DNA of 64,000 nucleotides from JAABVD01 sp965204545. Its GTDB lineage: Bacteria; Verrucomicrobiota; Verrucomicrobiia; Opitutales; UBA2995. The DNA lies in assembly GCA_965204545.1 (NCBI GenBank), contig CBDBFA010000003.1, forward strand, positions 558,001 through 622,000, in the 5' to 3' direction. This document shows positions 52,776 to 61,135 of this stretch, one piece after another. The notes below the pieces were generated by a model. That model ran no database searches, was not told where the DNA came from, and was given only the letters and a program-made list of their open reading frames with translations. A program made the translations under genes and the position numbers. Within the stretch, counting starts at the first letter, position 1. The number at the start of each line of letters is the position of its first letter.

Positions 52776-53360
52776 ATGAAAGAGATTCTACAGATCCTTT
52801 CGACCCTGACGGCCCTATTCTTGGGGGGTTGTGCTACCCAGCAATTGAGTGTGGAAAAACACGGAGGAAAATTCGCTCCCCGGTTGAGTGTTAAGGAATC
52901 TGAGATTCAGTTTCTGAGCTACGGTGACTTTATTGCGCAATTCGAGAATCTGGACCAAAGGATTGTAGCCGAAAGAGGGATCATTGCTCTGACCGAGTCC
53001 GATTTACGGTTGGAAACTCGGCATATCAGGTACCTTTTCTCCAAGGAATTAACCGCCATTCCCTTTCATGAATTGGAAGGCGTTTCCAAAATCGCATCTC
53101 AGATTCACATCAAGCACGATGGGAAGGAAATCGTCCTGGAGTTCAATCGCCCATCCTCCCCTTACTACAATGCTAACGATCCTGAAACCGTATTCCAATT
53201 GCTGACTAGCCGTGGAATACCCGTCTATGAGGTAGCGGAATTAACTGAATTCCCGCGGTATACGAGGCGACCTGGTGTGGGATCCAGGTATTGGTTTGTA
53301 GATTTTTATCCTTCCTATCCTGACGACTCTATGTGGGATGATCACGGAAGCTTTTTTTAG
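52776..53360 (+). CDS. Small lipoprotein, paralogue of 61508
   Basis: I do not recognise the family. The 194-residue protein has a lipid signal peptide ending in FLGGC (cysteine about 19). The mature part has alternating acidic and hydrophobic stretches (KHGGKFAPRLSVKESEIQFL, ESDLRLETRHIRYLFSKEL) and an aromatic tail (RYWFVDFYPSYPDDSMW). It is about 80 percent identical to the protein at 61508, with differences concentrated in the C-terminus. The leader DNA is also conserved. This points to recent duplication and perhaps selection on the tail. No function can be assigned. Confidence 0.8.
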   Translation: MKEILQILSTLTALFLGGCATQQLSVEKHGGKFAPRLSVKESEIQFLSYGDFIAQFENLDQRIVAERGIIALTESDLRLETRHIRYLFSKELTAIPFHELEGVSKIASQIHIKHDGKEIVLEFNRPSSPYYNANDPETVFQLLTSRGIPVYEVAELTEFPRYTRRPGVGSRYWFVDFYPSYPDDSMWDDHGSFF

Positions 53361-53517
53361 GGTTCGCAGAGACATTGAGAAGGATTTAACCACCACGCTC
53401 TGCCTGAAGGGCACGGCACAGCAGAGGACACAGAGAGCACAGAGAGAGGAGAGAATGGCCTCTTTTTTGGCGTCTTTTTCGTTGATCGTCAATTTTGCAT
53501 ATCACATCGTGGTTCCG
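53361..53517. repeat. Short intergenic region with inverted TCTGTG block
   Basis: It contains CTCTGCCTGAAGGGCACGGC and an inverted CTCTGTGNN block (about 53415-53445). A short AT-rich leader precedes the small gene. No further gene is seen. Confidence 0.6.
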
Positions 53518-53721
53518 ATGAAATCCTTTCGCCTCAATCGTAGTGCTTTCAGCATGGGCACACATGGTCAGAACGCGCGGCGCGATGCAAAATACTGGAG
53601 CGCCAGACCCTTTGAGGAACGTTTGGCAGCCGCTGCATATTTAAACAGCATTGCTTATGGTTACTCGCAGGATTCCCCCCTCCGACTCGATAGGACAGTG
53701 CATTCCACTCGGAAGCGTTAG
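53518..53721 (+). CDS. Small basic protein paired with nucleotidyltransferase (candidate toxin-antitoxin partner)
   Basis: The 67-residue protein starts at ATG 53518; the longer frame from 53338 is repeat DNA. Its sequence (KYWSARPFEERLAAAAYLNSIAYGY and a basic end RLDRTVHSTRKR) resembles small proteins often encoded just before MNT-fold nucleotidyltransferases in Bacteroidetes and other phyla. The next gene starts 4 bases after its stop. Whether it is an antitoxin, toxin or substrate cannot be told. It is among the shortest genes in the window. Confidence 0.65.
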   Translation: MKSFRLNRSAFSMGTHGQNARRDAKYWSARPFEERLAAAAYLNSIAYGYSQDSPLRLDRTVHSTRKR

Positions 53722-53725
53722 GCTG

Positions 53726-54184
53726 ATGCCCGAGTTGCTGAACGAGGACTATCTCGATTTTATCCAGGCGCTTAACCAACACGAGGTCGAGTATTTGATT
53801 GTGGGAGGATACGCCGTTATTCTTCACGGTTATCCCAGAACGACCGGAGACCTGGATGTATGGGTCCATAAGACGGAGAAAAATTACGGCAGACTGGTCG
53901 GGGCAATGTCCGATTTTGGGATGCCTCTCTTCGATATGACCGAAGAAAACTTTCTTCACAATCCCCGCCTCGACGTCTTCACATTTGGCCGCCCACCCGT
54001 ATCTATCGAAATCCTCAACCAAGTGAAAGGCCTCCAATTTGAGGATGCCCATCGAAATGCCGTTCACAACGAAATCGAGGGCATCACGGCAAAATTTCTC
54101 TCCCGGCCCGATCTGCTTGCGGCAAAAAAAGCTGCCAATAGACCTCGGGATATCAACGATATTGAAAACCTTTTAGGGGAATAA
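53726..54184 (+). CDS. MNT-like nucleotidyltransferase
   Basis: The start at 53726 gives 152 residues. YLIVGGYAVILHGYPRTTGDLDVWV contains the G-G/S and D-x-D elements of the minimal nucleotidyltransferase (Pol beta) fold, used to transfer AMP or another nucleotide to a protein or small molecule. No HEPN domain gene is adjacent. The small gene upstream (4 bases away) is probably co-transcribed, which is typical of type II or VII-like toxin-antitoxin or phage-defence modules. This activity is inferred. Confidence 0.72.
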   Translation: MPELLNEDYLDFIQALNQHEVEYLIVGGYAVILHGYPRTTGDLDVWVHKTEKNYGRLVGAMSDFGMPLFDMTEENFLHNPRLDVFTFGRPPVSIEILNQVKGLQFEDAHRNAVHNEIEGITAKFLSRPDLLAAKKAANRPRDINDIENLLGE

Positions 54185-54610
54185 TCCCGAAAATATCTAC
54201 CTTTAACCTTCCGCCCGCTACCTCTCGCCAAGATTGGGAAGGGTGGCAAAGAGGCCTCTCGCAAAGAGCGCCAAGATCGCTAAGTGATCCGGCTCCGCCG
54301 GAACAAGAATCAACGGAGGGGGGACATTCCTGTCCCCCATTCAAAAGGCATGGCGGGGGACAGGAAGTGGAGGAATGATTAGCCACAAAAAGCACAAAAA
54401 ACACAAAATTCCTAATTCCTAATTGGCGCCCTCCCTGCCACGCCGTAGCCCCAACGGGCGAAGGAGGACGGCGCCTCAAATCCGTGGTTTCTTTCTCCTA
54501 ATTCTTATTACGGATGTTATAACACCGAGCGTTTTCGAAATTGTCCGGACCGAAACCCTTGCACAATTTGAAAGTAGCACTTGCAAAATGTGCAAGAATC
54601 CGGTGAATTC
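54185..54610. repeat. Intergenic mosaic ending in a possible operator
   Basis: It holds a GGCCTCTCGCAAAGAGCGCC end (about 54251-54290), a reversed GGGGGACCCGCC module (about 54289-54362), a heptamer/hairpin module with GTAGCCCCAACGGGCGAAGG in the loop (about 54408-54477), and then about 130 native-looking bases with CTTGCA half-sites (54558-54596). No gene is seen. Confidence 0.75.
54558..54596 (+). promoter_or_regulatory. CTTGCA/TGCAAG palindromic operator before ATPase gene
   Basis: CTTGCA occurs at 54558-54563 and 54580-54585, and its complement TGCAAG at 54591-54596. The second and third sites form an inverted repeat with a 5-base gap (CTTGCA-AAATG-TGCAAG). It lies 14 bases before the preferred start, so it could be an operator in which the product or a separate regulator represses transcription. 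Confidence 0.5.
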
Positions 54611-55780
54611 ATGGCCATGATCGAGCGCGACATCACGGCCTGTCTGGTCAGACTCTTTCGGCAGTATCCATTTGTGACCGTAACCGGGCCCCGTCAATCC
54701 GGCAAGACAACGCTCTGCCGCGCAGCCTTTCCTCATCTCAAATACGTCAATCTGGAAGCTCCCGACCACCGGGAGTTCGCCGAAACGGATCCTCGAAGAT
54801 TTATCTCTCAGCTCGATGGCGGCGCCATCATAGACGAGGTCCAGCATGTTCCCGAGCTTTTGTCTTATCTTCAGGTTCTGGCAGACGAGAAGGGGCGCAA
54901 CAGCCAATTTGTACTGACGGGCAGCGAGCACTTCAGGCTTTCGGAAGCTATCAGCCAGTCGCTGGCGGGGCGGACCGCTCTGCTCCGGCTACTGCCATTT
55001 TCGCTGGTGGAGAGGGAGCGGACGGACGCGAGCATGGCCATAGATGATATTCTATACTCGGGATTCTACCCTCGTATCCATGATCAGGGACTTGATCCAC
55101 GCCAGGCGCTGGGCGACTATTTCGAGACCTATGTCGAACGTGACGTGCGCCGGCTGGGGGAGATCCGGAATCTATCCAACTTCCGGCGTTTTGTTCGCTT
55201 GTGCGCGGGGCGAACCGGTCAGTTGATCAACCTTAGCTCGTTGGGGGCGGACGCCGGGGTATCCCATACGACGGCGCGAGAGTGGCTTACGGTCTTGGAA
55301 ACGAGTTTCATCGTTTTCCAATTGCCACCCTTTCACGCCAACATTCGAAAGCGACTGATAAAATCCCCCAAGCTCTACTTTTATGATGTCGGGCTGGCCA
55401 GTTATCTCATCGGCATCGAACACGCCGGCCAGATAGCCACCCATCCTTTGCGCGGGTCCCTTTTCGAAAACATGGTGGTGGTAGAAACCCTCAAACACAG
55501 GTTCAACCAGGGAAACAGATCCAACTTGTCCTTTTTCAGGGATTCAAGAGGTCTGGAATGCGATCTATTTTACGAGACAGGTTGTGGCATTGGCGCCATC
55601 GAGATTAAGGCCGGCGCTACCATCACCTCCGCATACTTCGATTCCCTTCACCGTGTGGCGAAACTAGTCCCCGGGATCTCGGCTAAAGTTGTCGTATACG
55701 GAGGCGAAGTCCGCCAATCGCGAAGCGCCATCGAGGTAGTACGGTTGCGGGATTTAAAGGAAACACTGGAGCGTTTATGA
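54611..55780 (+). CDS. AAA ATPase with DUF4143 domain
   Basis: This 389-residue protein has a Walker A motif GPRQSGKTT near residue 26, a Walker B-like block GAIIDEVQHVPELL near 77, and the sensor-like LTGSEHF. The C-terminal half is DUF4143 (LYFYDVGLASYL and GSLFENMVVVETLKHRF, then FFRDSRGLECDLF and AIEIKAG), which has a PD-(D/E)XK-like core in some relatives. Its biological role is unknown; genes of this family vary a lot between strains. ATGs at 54611 and 54617 are both possible. It is alone behind a possible palindromic operator. Confidence 0.85.
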   Translation: MAMIERDITACLVRLFRQYPFVTVTGPRQSGKTTLCRAAFPHLKYVNLEAPDHREFAETDPRRFISQLDGGAIIDEVQHVPELLSYLQVLADEKGRNSQFVLTGSEHFRLSEAISQSLAGRTALLRLLPFSLVERERTDASMAIDDILYSGFYPRIHDQGLDPRQALGDYFETYVERDVRRLGEIRNLSNFRRFVRLCAGRTGQLINLSSLGADAGVSHTTAREWLTVLETSFIVFQLPPFHANIRKRLIKSPKLYFYDVGLASYLIGIEHAGQIATHPLRGSLFENMVVVETLKHRFNQGNRSNLSFFRDSRGLECDLFYETGCGIGAIEIKAGATITSAYFDSLHRVAKLVPGISAKVVVYGGEVRQSRSAIEVVRLRDLKETLERL

Positions 55781-55898
55781 GGTAAAAACAGGGATAAGAA
55801 ATTAACCACGGAGGACACAGAGAGCACAGAGGCGCGCGAATTAGGAATTGAATCTTCCGAAGAGCAAGAAGGGTGGTAGGGGCAGTGAGCGTCACAGG
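55781..55898. repeat. Short intergenic region with inverted repeat modules
   Basis: It holds an inverted CTCTGTGNN block (about 55805-55832) and a single reversed heptamer/hairpin half (about 55832-55852) facing the ATPase. No gene is seen. Confidence 0.6.
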
Positions 55899-58379
55899 CT
55901 ACTTGACATCCACCCGCACCGAGGAGGAGCAGTTGTTGGTGGTATCGGACTCTTCTGGCACCGCGTCCACGCACGCGCCGTAGTAGTAGGTCCCCGCCGT
56001 GGAGGGGGCGGTGAGCGAGATCAACTTCGGGCTGGCGGCCGCTGCTGCCAGAGCGTCCACCGTGTCCGTACCGACCTCCGTGTCCGAACTGGAGATGGTT
56101 GAATCGGTCGAGCGGTAGTAGCGCAGCGTTGTGGCCGCAGACTCCCCAAGGCCCAGATTGCCCACCGTGACGCTCAGCGTGAAGAGGTCTCCCGTACTCG
56201 GACTGTTGTCGCTGACCACCGGAAGCTGGACTACCAAGTCGGGTCCTGAGAAATCTCCACAAAACGACAACCCAAGTAGGGAAAAGTCATTGCCCTCAAC
56301 ATCCCGCAACTCGCTCGGGATGCACCCGCTCAGTTGATTTCCATCGAGCCACAGTGCTTCCAGGTGCTCGAGGTTTCCAAGTTCTTCTGGAATCGCCCCA
56401 CTCAACTGGTTTCCGGAGAGATCCAGCGTTCTCAAGTACTCGAGGTTGCCAAATTCCGCCGGAATTGGCCCGCTCAACCGGTTATCGGAGAGATCCAGCA
56501 ATCGCGAGCCTCTCAACCCGGCTGGAATTGGTCCGCTTAGCTGGTTGTTGGAGAGGTCCAGTGCTCCCAGGCTGACGAGGTTGCTCAATTCTTCCGGAAT
56601 TGGCCCGCTCAACTGGTTTCCGGAGAGATCCAGCGTTACCAGAGTGTCGAGGTTGCCCAACTCCTTTGGAATAGGTCCGCTTAACTGGTTATCGTAGAGA
56701 CGCAGGGTGCTCAGAGTGTAACCGAATGGATCCAGCGGTCTCAGGTTGCCCAGTTCCGGCGGAATTTCCCCGCTCAACTGGTTTGAGGAGAGATCCATAT
56801 GTTGCAGGTTCCTGAAGTTGCCCAATTCGGGTGGAATCGGCCCGCTCAACTGGTTTCCGGGGAGATATAGTCGTTGTAAATTGGAGAGGTTGCCAAGAGT
56901 TGCCGGTATCGGCCCGCTTAGCTGGTTTTCGCGGAGAAACAGCCCATCCAGGTTCTCGAGATTGCCCAACTCGGCTGGAATCGGTCCGCTTAGCTGGTTG
57001 TTGGAGAGAATCAACCCCGTAAGGTTTTTGAGGTTGCCCAATTCGGCCGGTATCGACCCGCTCAACTGGTTTATGGAGAGACTCAACGATTGCAGGTTGG
57101 AGAGGTTGCCGAGTTCGGCCGGTATCTCCCCGCCCAGAGGATTATAGGAGAGTCCCAGTCTTTCCAGGCTATGAAGGTCGCCAAGCTCCGCTGGTATCGG
57201 CCCGCTTAGCTGGTTTCCGGAGAGACTCAGCCTTCTCAGATTGGCGAGATCGCCCAGTTTCTTCGGTATCGTTCCGATCAGCTCATTAGAGTAAAGATCC
57301 AGCTCTTCCAAGTTTTGGAGGTTGCCGAGTTCGGCCGGTATCTCCCCGCTCAACTGGTTTATGGAGAGTTCCAGGATTCTCAGGTTGGCGAGGTTGCCCA
57401 ACTCTGGCGGAATCGGCCCGCTGAGGTGGTTATCTTGAAGAAACAGACTTTCCAAGTTTTGGAGGTTGCCGAGTTCGGCCGGTATCGTCCCACTCACCTG
57501 GGTTGCGAGAAGATTCAGGGATTTCAAGTTTTCGAGGTTACCCAATTCCGGCGGAATCGGCCCGCTCAACTGGTTTCTGGAGAGATCCAACCATTTCATG
57601 GTGACGAGGTTGCCCAACTCAGCTGGAATCGGCCCACTCAACTGGTTTCTGGGGAGACTTAGTTCGAACACGCGGCCATTTTCGTCAGCCCCGACGCCGT
57701 ACCACTGGCTGAGCAGCTCATCGGTGCCCCAGTAATCTGACCTATTCCAATTCGGGCCGTCCATCGCATTGTACAACGCTTCGAGCGCCACGTAGTCCGG
57801 ATTCCCGCCGCCAGGAGAATCGATCGCATAGACCTCGACGATAGCAACCCCGGTAGTTCCATCCTTTCCCTCAACCCTGGCCGTATATCCACCGGGAGGG
57901 AGGGTTCGAACGAGCGCCGCGCTCAGGCTTCCGGCGGTCAGGTTCGGACTGCCTCCCCAAAGATCGGATATCAACTGTCCTTGGTCGTTCTCCTCCCAAT
58001 TGTCGTTGACCATGATTTCAATGGGAGGATCGAGTTCAGTGCGGGGAGGTTCGCCCTCGCTGGTTTGGATGATCGTGAGAACCGGATCAGCCAGCGCATT
58101 GGCAACACCGTCATCGGCCAGTTCCGGCCCACGCGCCTGGATGAGAACCCGCTGGGCGCCACCTTCGATGATAAATCCGCCGATCATGACCTCTTCTCCC
58201 GCCTCCACCAGGGCACGGGTAGAGAGATTGACGAAATTGCCATCGGCGGCGGAGGTCGGCTGCGAGGTCCCCAGCAGACTTGCCAGGACGAGCAGTATCG
58301 CCGCCGTGCCGCGAGCCAAAACGGCTAGGTCAAGCCGCGTTTGGAGCGTCCAGCCCACCGGTTCAACGTTTGAAATCAC
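55899..58379 (-). CDS. Secreted plant-type leucine-rich repeat protein with CARDB-like tail
   Basis: The 826-residue protein has a signal peptide (about 21-45), then a domain of about 140 residues of unknown function (FVNLSTRALVEAGEEVMIGGF), which is common in Verrucomicrobia surface proteins. From about 240 to 700 are 19 leucine-rich repeats of the plant-specific class with consensus LxLSxNQLSGPIPAELGNL and a 24-residue period. The C-terminal 115 residues resemble a CARDB/adhesion module (GPDLVVQLPVVSDNSPSTGD). It probably binds proteins or glycans outside the cell. The start GTG at 58379 lies in CTCTGTG, a repeat-module sequence. Confidence 0.82.
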   Translation of the reverse strand: MISNVEPVGWTLQTRLDLAVLARGTAAILLVLASLLGTSQPTSAADGNFVNLSTRALVEAGEEVMIGGFIIEGGAQRVLIQARGPELADDGVANALADPVLTIIQTSEGEPPRTELDPPIEIMVNDNWEENDQGQLISDLWGGSPNLTAGSLSAALVRTLPPGGYTARVEGKDGTTGVAIVEVYAIDSPGGGNPDYVALEALYNAMDGPNWNRSDYWGTDELLSQWYGVGADENGRVFELSLPRNQLSGPIPAELGNLVTMKWLDLSRNQLSGPIPPELGNLENLKSLNLLATQVSGTIPAELGNLQNLESLFLQDNHLSGPIPPELGNLANLRILELSINQLSGEIPAELGNLQNLEELDLYSNELIGTIPKKLGDLANLRRLSLSGNQLSGPIPAELGDLHSLERLGLSYNPLGGEIPAELGNLSNLQSLSLSINQLSGSIPAELGNLKNLTGLILSNNQLSGPIPAELGNLENLDGLFLRENQLSGPIPATLGNLSNLQRLYLPGNQLSGPIPPELGNFRNLQHMDLSSNQLSGEIPPELGNLRPLDPFGYTLSTLRLYDNQLSGPIPKELGNLDTLVTLDLSGNQLSGPIPEELSNLVSLGALDLSNNQLSGPIPAGLRGSRLLDLSDNRLSGPIPAEFGNLEYLRTLDLSGNQLSGAIPEELGNLEHLEALWLDGNQLSGCIPSELRDVEGNDFSLLGLSFCGDFSGPDLVVQLPVVSDNSPSTGDLFTLSVTVGNLGLGESAATTLRYYRSTDSTISSSDTEVGTDTVDALAAAAASPKLISLTAPSTAGTYYYGACVDAVPEESDTTNNCSSSVRVDVK
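56330..57660. repeat. Tandem 72-base coding repeats of the LRR domain
   Basis: Nineteen LRR units are encoded in tandem with a period of about 72 bases. Units at 56500-57660 share long near-identical stretches such as GGAATCGGCCCGCT-type sequence in the plus strand. Such repeats allow unit gain and loss by recombination. Confidence 0.85.
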
Positions 58380-59081
58380 AGAGGAGAAGGCGCGCAGGAG
58401 CGCGCCAATTAGGAATTAGGAATGTTTCGATTTTGGAGTTGGCGGGTGAAGGGAAGTGAATCTTGTGAAGGGGGTCAAGGGTGGTAAAGAGGAATCTCGC
58501 AAAGAACGCCAAGATTCTGGGGTAAAAACATGGATCCCGCTACGCGGCTGGATGCCTTCCGCCTACGCCAAAGGCTACGGCGTGACAGGTCGGCAACAGG
58601 ATGGAGCTACGCTCCAACAGGAAGAAAAATTAAATCCTGTCCAGCCGTGTAATCCGTGGTCAAGAATTCCTCATTGGGGCCTATGGGCCTTTTGTGGAAC
58701 CCCGTTGGGGTTCGATCATAGGGGTGATCGGTAACCCAGCGTGCGCTGCGCAACACTGGGCTTTGGAGTTTAACGCCGTTGGCGTAATAGCGGGATCCTT
58801 TCCTATCCCGCCGTAGACCTGCAAGTCGAAGGCGGATGCGTCCTTGGCGAGAGGCAATACCTAATCCTGTCCATCCTGTATATCCATGTTCTTTTCCTAA
58901 TTCCTCATTGGCGCCCTCGGCGCCTTTGTCCCCCCTCCTTTAACTCCTGATCCGGCCAAGTCGGACTCTTTTGCGCTCTTGTAGGTCTCTGCGAGAGGCC
59001 TTCTCTTTTGAGCCTTTTGTGCTATTTTGTGGCTATTGACCCCATCTATCCTGTTTATCCATGTTCTTTTCCTGATTCGCT
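58380..59081. repeat. Long intergenic repeat mosaic
   Basis: No gene is seen. In order: reversed heptamer/hairpin module (58388-58423, hairpin toward the LRR gene), GCCAAG block (about 58496-58530), a partial AAACAACGCT element with GGAGCTACGCTCC (about 58545-58620), a small heptamer/GGGCC hairpin (about 58665-58690), GTAGACCTGCAAG-type segment (about 58806-58830), heptamer/hairpin (58897-58928), and a CTCTGCGAGAG-type end with TTTTGTGG. Hairpins face outward at both ends. Confidence 0.78.
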
Positions 59082-60503
59082 GTGACGCTCGCATACCACA
59101 TCCACGGCCTCTACACCGACCGCTACCAACTCGAAATGGCTCTGGCCTATTGGCAGGAGGGCCGCAGGGAAGAAAAGGCCTGCTTCGACTACTTTTTCAG
59201 AAAAAATCCATTCGGCGGCGCCTTCACCGTTTTTGCCGGACTGGATACATTGCTCAAGGCCGTCCAGGCCTTCCGGTTTCCCCAACCCACACTGGCATAC
59301 CTCGAAGCCTGCGGCTTTCCCGGGAAATTTCTCAAATACCTGGTCGATTTCCGCTTCAAGGGTCGCATTTACGCCATGCGGGAGGGCGAAATCGTCTTTC
59401 CGCTCGAACCGCTGCTCCGGGTGGAGGGAAACCTGATCGAAACCCAGGTCATCGAAACCCTGATCCTCAACGTCCTGAATTTTCAGAGCCTTATCGCCAC
59501 CAAGGCGGCCCGCTGTTGTCGTCTGGCCGGGGACCGGGCCGTCAGCGAGTTCGGTTTGCGCCGGGCTCAGGGCCTGGGAGGAATATGGGGTAGTCGCGCC
59601 GCCGTGATCGGGGGATGCGCCAGCACTTCCAACCTCGAAGCCGGTCGATTGTACGATCTACCCATCGTGGGAACGATGTCCCATTCCTTCGTGCAGAGTT
59701 ACGGCGACGAACTCGAGGCATTCCGGGCTTTCGCCCGAGTCCATTGCTCCAACACCGTGCTGCTCCTGGATACCTACGACACCTTGCGTTCCGGGATTCC
59801 CAATGCCATACGGGTGGCACAGGAAATGGCCCAACGGGGAGATACCCTGCGCGGGGTTCGCCTGGACAGCGGAGACTTGGCCTACATGTCCGCCATGGCG
59901 CGCCGACAATTGGATGAAGCGGGATTCGACCAGGTTGCCGTGGTGGTCTCCAACCAGATTGACGAATGGATCATCCGAAGCTTGAACGAACAGGGAGCCG
60001 CCATCGACATCTTCGGGGTGGGAACGAAACTGGCCGTGGGTCATCCCGATGCGGCCCTCGACGGGGTTTGCAAGCTCAGCCTGGTCAACGGCCAACCGCG
60101 CATGAAGCTCTCCGATACCCGGATAAAAGCAACCCTTCCCGGAAGGAAGACGGTAACGCGGTTCAAGGACGGCAAAGGACGCTTTAAAGCCGATGCCATT
60201 CACCTTGCCACAGAGGACATCCCCGATAGAATGATCCATCCCTATGAACCGAAGAAGCAAATGAGTCTGCAAGACCTGACACCGGAACCCCTGTTGACTC
60301 AGGTCTTGGACGGGGACGCCGTCATGAACCCGGCGCGGTCCGTTCAGGAAATCGCCTCCCACGTTCGGAAACGCATCGGACAACTTCCCGGGGAACACCT
60401 GCGGTTGGAAAACCCGCACACCTACCGAGTCGGCATCAGCCCGGGACTGGACCAACTGCGCAACGACCTGTCCGAGAAATTATTGGAGAAAGACCGTCCA
60501 TGA
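59082..60503 (+). CDS. pncB: Nicotinate phosphoribosyltransferase
   Basis: PncB converts nicotinate, PRPP and ATP to nicotinate mononucleotide in NAD salvage. GLYTDRYQLEMA near residue 8, KACFDYFFRKNPFGGAF near 32 and VRLDSGDLAYMS near 250 are the family blocks. A phosphorylated His is expected in TMSHSFVQSYGDE. The 473-residue length fits the long form. A GTG at 59082 is the only start in a suitable position. It overlaps pncA by 4 bases, so nicotinamide deamidation and nicotinate use are encoded together. Confidence 0.92.
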   Translation: MTLAYHIHGLYTDRYQLEMALAYWQEGRREEKACFDYFFRKNPFGGAFTVFAGLDTLLKAVQAFRFPQPTLAYLEACGFPGKFLKYLVDFRFKGRIYAMREGEIVFPLEPLLRVEGNLIETQVIETLILNVLNFQSLIATKAARCCRLAGDRAVSEFGLRRAQGLGGIWGSRAAVIGGCASTSNLEAGRLYDLPIVGTMSHSFVQSYGDELEAFRAFARVHCSNTVLLLDTYDTLRSGIPNAIRVAQEMAQRGDTLRGVRLDSGDLAYMSAMARRQLDEAGFDQVAVVVSNQIDEWIIRSLNEQGAAIDIFGVGTKLAVGHPDAALDGVCKLSLVNGQPRMKLSDTRIKATLPGRKTVTRFKDGKGRFKADAIHLATEDIPDRMIHPYEPKKQMSLQDLTPEPLLTQVLDGDAVMNPARSVQEIASHVRKRIGQLPGEHLRLENPHTYRVGISPGLDQLRNDLSEKLLEKDRP

Positions 60504-61105
60504 AAGCCCTCATCATAGTCGATATTCAGAATGATTTTCTCCCGGGCGGACCTTTGGAAATCGAAGAGGGAGATGCCATTGTGCGGGTGGTAAACAATAT
60601 TCAGGAGCGTTATGGCCTCGTGGCCGCCACCCAGGATTGGCACCCGTCCAACCATTCGAGTTTCGCCTCCAATCACCCGGGCCAGCACCCTTTCGACGTC
60701 GTCGATCTATTCGGGATCGAGCAGACTCTCTGGCCCGACCACTGCGTGTGGAACAGCCCCGGCGCCGAATTCGCGGCGGAATTGAACATGGATCGGGTAG
60801 CGGCCATATTCCGCAAGGGCATGGATCCGCAAATCGACAGTTACAGCGGGTTTTTCGATAACGGCCGCAAACGCGCCACCGGTCTGGCCCATTGGCTCCA
60901 TGGCCTGGGGGTGGAAGAAGTTCACCTCGCCGGCCTGGCGGCGGAAATTTGCGTCGCTTTCACCGCCGAGGACGCCGCCGAAAGCGGTTTCCAAACCGCC
61001 CTCATCGAGGACGCCACCCGACCACTCAGCTGGGAAAACTATGCCCAAAAACGCGCCGCCCTACAGCGCAAAGGAATCCGTTTCATTCAGTCCTCCGCCA
61101 TCTAA
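60500..61105 (+). CDS. pncA: Nicotinamidase
   Basis: PncA hydrolyses nicotinamide to nicotinate and ammonia, which PncB then uses. The 201-residue protein has the catalytic Asp in DIQNDF (about D8), the Lys in RKGMDPQIDSYSGF, and the nucleophile Cys in GLAAEICVAFTAEDA. The usual metal-binding D-x-H-x-x-x-H is seen in TQDWHPSNHSSF. The Asp before the conserved Cys is replaced by Glu (AAEIC). It overlaps pncB by 4 bases and follows a typical CCATGA junction. Confidence 0.92.
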   Translation: MKALIIVDIQNDFLPGGPLEIEEGDAIVRVVNNIQERYGLVAATQDWHPSNHSSFASNHPGQHPFDVVDLFGIEQTLWPDHCVWNSPGAEFAAELNMDRVAAIFRKGMDPQIDSYSGFFDNGRKRATGLAHWLHGLGVEEVHLAGLAAEICVAFTAEDAAESGFQTALIEDATRPLSWENYAQKRAALQRKGIRFIQSSAI

Positions 61106-61135
61106 CCAACCCTCCCAAAGGAGGGAGAGAAATGG

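Noticed and set aside
53338..53517. N-terminal extension of the small protein
   Set aside because: The extra part is the end of the lipoprotein gene and TCTGTG repeat DNA. The family-like part begins at 53518.
56334..57735. Several plus-strand frames across the LRR gene
   Set aside because: They are antisense shadows produced by the 72-base coding repeats.
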